Shown here: one piece after another, positions 1 to 5,162 of the stretch
How positions within the stretch are numbered: position 1 is the first letter of the stretch
Layout of the letters: every line of letters begins with the position of its first letter
NCBI GenBank assembly: GCA_964445745.1
Contig: CAYULU010000066.1
Location: 1-5,162, forward strand
Reading direction: 5' to 3'
Length of the DNA: 5,162 nucleotides
DNA from: UBA1443 sp964445745
GTDB taxonomy: Bacteria > Omnitrophota > Omnitrophia > Omnitrophales > Aquincolibacteriaceae
Translations under genes and position numbers: made by a program
The notes under the pieces: generated by a model
Told to the model about the DNA's origin: nothing
The model's input: the letters and a program-made list of their open reading frames with translations, nothing else
Databases searched by the model: none

Positions 1-1793
1 TGCTGGAGCAATGCCTCAAGTAACCCTATCCCTCCAGACGAAGGCCTGGCCGAGGCCGTGTCGGTTGAAGCCGTTTCATTTTGAGAAGCGTCCCTTTTCC
101 CAGCCAAAGCTTTTTCCAGATACCCCCCTAAAACTTCCCGAGCCTTCTGGGTTGCCATTCTTGAAGCAACGTGCGAAATGTCCGGCATCACCGCGACTTC
201 GGGAATCACGCCCTGGATCACAAGAGGAATCTGGATTTCTTTTTTCTCGTTCGTCAAATATTGCAACTCCTCCACACTACGGGTCATCGCGGAAGAAAGA
301 TCCGGTTCTATCGCAAGAAGAACATTCCCGGTCACGCTCCCCTGGTTCAACCCGTACGTCCCGGAGCCGGTAACCTCAAAAGAATCCGTGGCAATCTCCA
401 GGCGAGGCAAACGCACCAGGCCGTTTTGGATCAAAAAGGGAATTTGCGCCGTTTTCAGTTTGGTGTCCTCAGTTCTTAATTTTTCCTGGTAGTTCTGAGG
501 CAGACGCGTCAAAAGCTTTTCCACAAGTCCGGGGATCATCGACAGCTTTTGAAAAATTTCGCGCAAGACATTCATACGGACAATCACGACCTGATCCATC
601 GTCACCGACCCGTCCGCTATCAACGTGCGTAAAATCTCCTCCTCCGTCTGCCCGCTCAGTTTTCCCTTCACGACGGCCGAAAGCAATCCCCTGATCTGGG
701 GACCCGACGAACGATCGGGCGTCAGATCCTCAATTAAAATTTTGTCCGCTTTGATATCAAAATCTGTTCTTGGATTTTTAAGATCTGCCAGATTCACCGA
801 ACCTTGTCCTTTGACTTTTCCGGCCGCGATGCTGGCCGAAAATTGCTGAATTTCAATCATCTCCTTCGTCACCCAGGCCTCCAGGGAAATATTTTCGATG
901 GGCCTCCGGAGAGATTCCAAACGGATTTCCCCGCGCTGAAGCAGGACCTTCACGCTATCGTTGCTCAGCGTCTTGTCATTGATTTTGAATAAATCAGATT
1001 CGGCCGTCAAAACTCCGCCGAGAGGAAAAACAATCCCTGAATTTTTTAGAGCCGGACTAAGCTTGACCACCTCCTGAAAATCGATTGGGGCTAATTGTAG
1101 CTCGACGCGTAATCCGATGACAGTGCCACTGCGCGTTTGGGGCGCAAGAGTCAGTTTCCCCTTCACCTCCAGATTTTGGTCCTTACTCAGGACGGCCGCA
1201 TTCACCTTAAAATCGATCGGGCGATTCAGTTCGACGTCACTCACCCTCACGTCAATCTTGCGAAGATCCAGTTCCATCGGTTCCTTCCCGGACCGGTCCT
1301 TAAAGAAAAGTTCCCCGTCCTGTACTTTGACTTCGTTCACCAGGAGCGAAAGGAGTGCTACAGGCTCCGGACCGGAGTCGGCCTTTCCTTGAGGTTCATC
1401 GGCCAGTGCCGGCTCAGGTTCCCAACCTTCAAACGTACCGTCCGGATTCTTGACAAGGCGGATTACAGGATGGATCAGATGAATCGCGGCCACCTGAATC
1501 CTTTGAGAAAGAAGCGGGACAAGTTTTAGAACAGCTTTTGCAGATTGGACTTCAACAAGCTTCTCCGGACTCTGATCACTTTTCAGAATGGCAAACCCCT
1601 GGAGTTCAAGGGCCATGCCCGACTTCCACCCGAGTGTAATTTTTTCTAACTGCACGGGTTTTTGAATTGCCTTTTCAATCTGGCTCAGGATTTGCGACCG
1701 GTATTGATCCGCGTCAAAGGTCGCCAAAAAGACACCTGCCCCGATCACTGCAATCACCAACAATATAAAAAGAACCATAAAAAACTTTTTCAT
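1..1793 (-). CDS. AsmA family protein, inner-membrane-anchored periplasmic; C-terminus cut by window edge
   Basis: An uninterrupted frame from ATG at 1793 to the left edge gives 597 residues; E. coli AsmA is about 617, so little may be missing. Residues 4-24 form one N-terminal membrane anchor after MKKFF, with the rest predicted periplasmic. The AsmA N-terminal pattern follows: FDADQYRSQI (26-35), a segment like 'E..TGR.V.L..I.L' (38-54), then AKAVLKLVPLL (85-95) and HPVIRLVKNPDGTFEGW (108-124). The middle is beta-rich with alternating hydrophobics. The C-terminal AsmA-type part has FEVTGSGTYGL (472-482), IQIPLVIQGVIPEVAVMPD (520-538) and a helix through YLEKAL (558-563), then a Ser/Thr/Ala-rich linker (569-588) and GLLEALLQ at the edge. 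AsmA-like proteins (AsmA, TamB, YhdP) are known for beta-groove structures and roles in phospholipid transport and outer-membrane assembly; the role here is inferred. The gene sits 184 bases after the channel gene with its own ribosome binding site. No catalytic motif is expected. Confidence 0.9.
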   Translation of the reverse strand, partial: MKKFFMVLFILLVIAVIGAGVFLATFDADQYRSQILSQIEKAIQKPVQLEKITLGWKSGMALELQGFAILKSDQSPEKLVEVQSAKAVLKLVPLLSQRIQVAAIHLIHPVIRLVKNPDGTFEGWEPEPALADEPQGKADSGPEPVALLSLLVNEVKVQDGELFFKDRSGKEPMELDLRKIDVRVSDVELNRPIDFKVNAAVLSKDQNLEVKGKLTLAPQTRSGTVIGLRVELQLAPIDFQEVVKLSPALKNSGIVFPLGGVLTAESDLFKINDKTLSNDSVKVLLQRGEIRLESLRRPIENISLEAWVTKEMIEIQQFSASIAAGKVKGQGSVNLADLKNPRTDFDIKADKILIEDLTPDRSSGPQIRGLLSAVVKGKLSGQTEEEILRTLIADGSVTMDQVVIVRMNVLREIFQKLSMIPGLVEKLLTRLPQNYQEKLRTEDTKLKTAQIPFLIQNGLVRLPRLEIATDSFEVTGSGTYGLNQGSVTGNVLLAIEPDLSSAMTRSVEELQYLTNEKKEIQIPLVIQGVIPEVAVMPDISHVASRMATQKAREVLGGYLEKALAGKRDASQNETASTDTASARPSSGGIGLLEALLQ

Positions 1794-1977
1794 TTCAGTT
1801 TCCTTTCAGGCGTTATGCTCGTTCAAGACATTCACCATTTCTTAGGATGTTTTTGATAAGACCATCGGCAAGGAAAGCCGACTTTGTGTAAGCTACGCTG
1901 AACGAAAGCGAGAATCAAGAGAAGATGACAATCTTTATACAATGTCCGGGATTTTGAAAGGAAAAAACAAGGTAAAG
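1794..1977 (-). other. 184-base intergenic gap between channel gene and AsmA-like gene; weak promoter and hairpin signals
   Basis: No gene fits here. On the minus strand a possible promoter is TTGATT (1918-1913), 17 bases, then TAGCTT (1895-1890), matching the sigma-70 consensus at 4 of 6 and 3 of 6 positions. A separate TATAAA (1939-1934) has no usable -35 at 16-18 bases. A hairpin with stem TCGGC/GCCGA (1877-1881 and 1865-1869, seven-base loop, one extra G-U pair possible) lacks a U-run, so it is not a convincing terminator. Nothing resembling an intrinsic terminator follows the channel stop. The AsmA gene may be read through from the pump operon, have its own promoter, or both; the sequence does not decide. 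Confidence 0.4.
1801..1806 (-). promoter_or_regulatory. Ribosome binding site of the AsmA-like gene
   Basis: The minus strand reads AAAGGA, followed by seven bases (AACTGAA) and then the ATG at 1793. Strength and spacing are ordinary. It supports ATG at 1793 as the start, which also places the hydrophobic anchor directly after a short basic MKK end. Confidence 0.7.
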
Positions 1978-3444
1978 TTAAAATCGGAAAAAACGGAAAA
2001 TTTTCTTTTGCAGAGAAATGTTACCGGATATCTCATCTTCCGCGCCTCCACCTAAGACAGCGTAAAGATGGACTTGATTGGCGGCCTTGGCCTGGCGAAG
2101 GTAAACCAACACTTGCTCTCCCGCAAAAAGCTCCCGTTGAGAATCCAGGACACTCAGATAACTATCAATACCCATGGAATAACGGGAATTCGCCAGGCGA
2201 TAAGTCTCCCCGACCGTATCCACCAGCGACTGCTGGGCCGCCACCCGCTCCCCGATCGTTCCGTTCGTCGCCAAAGCATCCGCAACTTCCTTAAAAGCCG
2301 TCTGGATCGTTTTTTCATACTGGGTTAAAGCAATCTTTTGGTCAGCCTTACTCACCTTGTAAGCAGACCAGGTGCGGGCATCAAAGATCGGCATAACTAA
2401 TTGGGGCGCATAAAGCCACGTAGCGGTTCCCGCCTTGAATAAGCCTGAAAGATCCGCGCTCGCGGAACCTAATGTGGTGGTCAGTGAAATTCTGGGGAAA
2501 AAAGCGGCCCGGGCCGCGCCAATGTTGGCGTAAGCGCTTTTGAGGCGATGTTCTGCGGCTATAATATCCGGCCGGTTCAAAAGCACCTCAGAAGACATGC
2601 CCACAACGATTTCCCGGGTCGGATGGATGTCTGCGAGGTTGACCGGCAAGAGATCTTCTGGAACCGGAGCCCCCGCCAGAAGATCCAATGTATTTCGGCC
2701 TTGGGCCACAAGCTCCTTGTAGTGGGCCATGTCGCGTCGAGCGATCTCAACCGGAATTTTAGCGCGATGAAAATCCAGTTGGGTTACGATCCCGAGTTCA
2801 TACTGTCGCTGAACCAACTTGCAAGCGGCCGTTTGGCTCTCAAGCGTACTCTCCGCCAGAGCAAGGTTCTCGCGCTCAGCCGCCAGCATCAAATACGCAC
2901 TCGCCACGGACGACACAAGCGAGATTTGCGCACTGCGACGAGCTTGTTCGGTACTTAGGTAATCTTGTAAAGCCTGTTTTTCTAAACTGCGAATCCTTCC
3001 GAAAAAATCAATCTCCCAGGCCGCGACCCCGAGATTTACTTCGTACGCCTTGGAAGTCCTCTTAACTCCGGGGCCAACGAAATCGGCGGAAACTTGCTGT
3101 TCGCCTCCCCCGCCATCGGCATTAACGACCGGAAGCAATCCCGCCCGCTGAATCCCGTAGAGACCTCGCGCCCTTTCCACATTCAAGGCGGCAAGCCGCA
3201 AGTCCCGGTTATTCTGAAGTGCTATTTCGATGACTTTTTGAAGTTTGGGATCGGTGAAGAATTCCTGCCACTTAATCTGCATAACGTTCGAGGAAACATC
3301 CGCCGACGTCGGTGATGATGTGTAAGCGGCACCGCTCGGGAACTGCTCCGGAACCGGTGTCTCCGGCCTCGTGTATTTCGGGATCATGGTACAGCCGCTG
3401 AGCCCTAGCGCCAAAATCAAGATCCAAGACATCCGTCGATTCAT
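1978..3444 (-). CDS. Outer membrane factor lipoprotein of an RND efflux pump (OprM/NodT family, TolC-like channel)
   Basis: Complete 488-residue protein, a normal length for the OprM/CusC/NodT group. It forms the trimeric outer-membrane/periplasmic exit duct for the pump. The N-terminus is a lipoprotein signal with lipobox LSGC and Cys18 as the likely acylated residue, followed by the Pro-rich family start PKYTRPETPVPEQFP. Two OEP repeats follow (about 66-257 and 282-466). The first carries WEIDFFGRIRS (143-153). The second carries LLNRPDIIAAEHRL (288-301), ANIGAARAAFFPRISL (306-321), PIFDARTW (352-359) and FKEVADAL (384-391). LYAVLGGG (460-467) is the usual end of the repeat. The ATG at 3444 is chosen because it gives an intact signal peptide and has a strong ribosome binding site. 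It overlaps the permease stop as ATGA, indicating one operon and likely translational coupling. An extra tail ending KKIFRFFRF follows the family core. Type is certain; a specific ortholog name is not justified. Confidence 0.97.
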   Translation of the reverse strand: MNRRMSWILILALGLSGCTMIPKYTRPETPVPEQFPSGAAYTSSPTSADVSSNVMQIKWQEFFTDPKLQKVIEIALQNNRDLRLAALNVERARGLYGIQRAGLLPVVNADGGGGEQQVSADFVGPGVKRTSKAYEVNLGVAAWEIDFFGRIRSLEKQALQDYLSTEQARRSAQISLVSSVASAYLMLAAERENLALAESTLESQTAACKLVQRQYELGIVTQLDFHRAKIPVEIARRDMAHYKELVAQGRNTLDLLAGAPVPEDLLPVNLADIHPTREIVVGMSSEVLLNRPDIIAAEHRLKSAYANIGAARAAFFPRISLTTTLGSASADLSGLFKAGTATWLYAPQLVMPIFDARTWSAYKVSKADQKIALTQYEKTIQTAFKEVADALATNGTIGERVAAQQSLVDTVGETYRLANSRYSMGIDSYLSVLDSQRELFAGEQVLVYLRQAKAANQVHLYAVLGGGAEDEISGNISLQKKIFRFFRF

Positions 3445-5162
3445 GATGCCTTCTCCGGCATCACTGGCCCCACAGCATTGACCCCGTCGACCTGCAAACG
3501 TTTTTTTCCAAAGACACGGGAAATCATCACAAAAAACAGCGGAATAAAAATCAGGTCAATAAAGGTAGCGGATAACATGCCTCCCGTTACGGCCGTACCG
3601 ATCGCATTCATGGCACCGGCACCTGCCCCCTTGGCAACGGCAAGAGGTAGAGTCCCAAAGAAAAAAGCCAACGAGGTCATAATTACGGGTCGAAACCGGA
3701 TCTTGACCGCCGACAGAGTTGCCTCAACAAGCCCTTGTCCCTGTTGCATCTGTTCTTTGATAAATTGAATAATCAGGATCGCGTTTTTGGTCGAAAGTCC
3801 CATCGTCGTCAGAAACCCGATCTGGAAATAGACATCGTTCGGCAACCCCCGAAGATACGTCGCGACCAACGCGCCAAACACTCCGAGAGGCAACATGAGA
3901 AGATTCACAAAAGGGATACTCCAGCTTTCATAAAGCGCCGCCACACACAGAAAAATAACCAAAATAGAAAACATATAGAGAATCGGCCCTTGAGATGTCG
4001 CCATCCTTTCCTGATAAGAAAGCCCCGTCCAATCGTAACCAATCCCTCTCGGCAACTTTGAGGATATCTCCTCGAGTGCCTTCATCGCCTCCCCTGAACT
4101 ATGACGCGCGGCAGGTTCCGCCCAGATGTTCAAGGAAGGAAAACCGTTGAACCGCTCAAGCTGAGGAGATCCAAAAGTCCAGCGGGTCGAGGCAAAGGAC
4201 GTAAAGGGAGCCATTTTACCGACCGTGTTACGCACATAAAGTTTTTCAAGATCTTTGGGGAGCATGCGATAAGGCGCATCCGCCTGGACGTAAACTCGCT
4301 TGACCCGACCAGCCTGGATGAAATCATTGGCGTACGCTCCGCCAAAAGCGGCGGAAATCGTGTTATGGATTGAGTGGATCGGTAGCCCCAGTTCTCCGGC
4401 TTTTTCCCAGTCAACATCGATCCGGAATTCCGGCACATCTTCCATCCCGTTCGGCCGGACACTGGCCAACCGCGAGTCCTTCGACGCCATCCCGAGTAGT
4501 TGGTTGCGCGCGTTAATCAGGGCCGTATGCCCCAAACCACCACGATCCACTAACTGAAAATCAACCCCTTGAGCGTTGCCCAATTCAATTACCGCGGGGG
4601 GAGGGAAAGCAAAGATCATGGCTTTGCGATTCATCGAAAAATGCCGCATGGCCCTCCCTGCTACGGCCTTCACCTTCGCGGCTTTCCCTTTGCGTAATTT
4701 CCAATCCTTCAATTTAACAAAAACCATGCCGTTATTTTGTGCCCTCCCGGAAAATCCCACACCCGAAATTGCCATGCAAGATTCCACAATTTCTTTTTCA
4801 TCTTCCAGAAAATAACGTTGAACTTCTTTTGATACCGTTTTGGTCTGTTCCAGGGTCGAGCCGGTCGGCATGAGAATCTGGGACAACAACATTCCCTGAT
4901 CTTCATCCGGCAAATACCCGGTCGGCAACCGCATGAAAAGAAATCCGATCAAAGTCACGATTCCGACGTAAATAATCAGAAAACGAAATTTTTTCACGAG
5001 CGAATGTTTCACCACGTCCAGATAACGATCCCGGACCCAGAAAAAGTTCCGATCAAACCACAAAAAGAACGGCCGCAAAAACCAGACGGCATTTTCCGCG
5101 GGCTCATGCCCCTTGGCCACCGGCTTAAGCAATGAAGCGCAAAGAACGGGCGTCAGGATCAG
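3441..5162 (-). CDS. RND multidrug efflux permease, AcrB/MexB-like (HAE1 family), C-terminal 573 residues; 5' end outside window
   Basis: Inner-membrane proton/drug antiporter of a tripartite efflux pump. The frame is open to the right edge and starts mid-gene with LTPVLCASLLKP, the conserved end of TM6. The TTG at 5132 lies inside this motif and is not a start. Against E. coli AcrB (recalled, about 1049 residues) residue 1 falls near position 486, so almost half is missing, including the TM4 Asp pair. In order: amphipathic helix (about 24-55), TM7 (61-77), LPDEDQG (84-90), the porter-domain switch loop GVGFSGRAQN (134-143), docking-domain segment (about 190-345), YDWTGLSYQE (376-385), then TM8-TM12 (about 392-548). 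The relay residues known from AcrB are present: Lys459 (K940) in GLSTKNAIL, Arg489 (R971) and Thr496 (T978) in MTSLAF. Both native AcrB cysteines (C493, C887) have counterparts at C8 and C406. The stop overlaps the next gene's start. The adaptor gene is expected upstream, outside the window. Family assignment is secure; the substrate is unknown. Confidence 0.97.
   Translation of the reverse strand: MILTPVLCASLLKPVAKGHEPAENAVWFLRPFFLWFDRNFFWVRDRYLDVVKHSLVKKFRFLIIYVGIVTLIGFLFMRLPTGYLPDEDQGMLLSQILMPTGSTLEQTKTVSKEVQRYFLEDEKEIVESCMAISGVGFSGRAQNNGMVFVKLKDWKLRKGKAAKVKAVAGRAMRHFSMNRKAMIFAFPPPAVIELGNAQGVDFQLVDRGGLGHTALINARNQLLGMASKDSRLASVRPNGMEDVPEFRIDVDWEKAGELGLPIHSIHNTISAAFGGAYANDFIQAGRVKRVYVQADAPYRMLPKDLEKLYVRNTVGKMAPFTSFASTRWTFGSPQLERFNGFPSLNIWAEPAARHSSGEAMKALEEISSKLPRGIGYDWTGLSYQERMATSQGPILYMFSILVIFLCVAALYESWSIPFVNLLMLPLGVFGALVATYLRGLPNDVYFQIGFLTTMGLSTKNAILIIQFIKEQMQQGQGLVEATLSAVKIRFRPVIMTSLAFFFGTLPLAVAKGAGAGAMNAIGTAVTGGMLSATFIDLIFIPLFFVMISRVFGKKRLQVDGVNAVGPVMPEKAS
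3449..3456 (-). promoter_or_regulatory. Ribosome binding site of the outer membrane factor gene, inside the permease coding end
   Basis: The minus strand reads GGAGAAGG, followed by CATC and the ATG at 3444. The GGAG core ends 8 bases from the start codon, which is good Shine-Dalgarno spacing. The site lies within the last permease codons, and the permease TGA (3443-3441) overlaps the ATG (3444-3442). Ribosomes ending the permease are therefore placed to start the channel. This supports the chosen start. Confidence 0.8.

Noticed and set aside
11..492. Plus-strand open frames of 120, 102 and 104 codons at the left edge
   Set aside because: All are antisense to the C-terminal AsmA-like coding sequence, overlap one another in different frames, and show no recognisable motif.
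1117..1529. Overlapping plus-strand open frames of 91 and 130 codons (1117-1392 and 1137-1529)
   Set aside because: They are antisense to the well-supported AsmA-like frame, have no recognisable domain, and are composed like shadows of that coding strand.
1865..1881. Hairpin as an intrinsic terminator between the channel and AsmA genes
   Set aside because: The stem is only five or six pairs and no U-run follows on either strand.
2548..2958. Plus-strand open frame of 136 codons opposite the channel gene
   Set aside because: It lies wholly antisense to conserved OEP coding sequence, and the product looks like no known family.
3735..4061. Plus-strand open frame of 108 codons rich in Arg, Lys and His
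   Set aside because: It is antisense to the TM8-TM10 region of the permease; the basic composition is what reversed membrane-helix codons give.
4130..4462. Minus-strand open frame of 110 codons inside the permease gene
   Set aside because: It is an alternative frame of conserved permease coding sequence, with no domain and no ribosome binding site noted.
5130..5132. TTG at 5132 as the start of the permease gene
   Set aside because: The frame continues upstream to the edge with LILTPVLCAS, the conserved AcrB-family TM6 end, so the TTG encodes an internal Leu.

Overview
All three genes in this window lie on the minus strand and read right to left. They come from a Gram-negative, double-membrane bacterium: a proton-driven RND efflux permease, an outer-membrane channel lipoprotein and an AsmA-like envelope protein. 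Base composition looks balanced and even throughout. No RNA gene, insertion sequence, CRISPR array or integration scar is visible. The phylum cannot be fixed from the window. The AsmA-like protein contains a segment (about residues 408-440, with SMIPGLVEKL) that I associate from memory with proteins of uncultivated Omnitrophota-type bacteria; this is a weak hint only.

Region by region: (1) 3441-5162 encodes the C-terminal 573 residues of an AcrB/MexB-type (HAE1) permease, whose N-terminal half lies beyond the right edge. (2) 1978-3444 is a complete 488-residue OprM/NodT-type outer membrane factor. It overlaps the permease stop by ATGA and has a good ribosome binding site inside the permease gene. 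(3) 1794-1977 is a 184-base gap with weak promoter-like and hairpin signals but no convincing terminator. (4) 1-1793 is a large open frame for an AsmA family protein, complete at the N-terminus and running off the left edge after 597 residues.

The permease and channel form two thirds of a tripartite drug/solvent efflux pump. The periplasmic adaptor (AcrA/MexA type) is expected just upstream of the permease, roughly 1.5 kb beyond the right edge. The AsmA-like protein is an inner-membrane-anchored periplasmic protein of a family linked to phospholipid movement and outer-membrane homeostasis. It may share transcription with the pump or have its own promoter in the gap.

I found no undescribed system. 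The points most worth a look are changes in the aromatic drug-binding pocket of the permease, the aromatic/basic C-terminal tail of the channel, and the placement of an AsmA gene behind an efflux operon.
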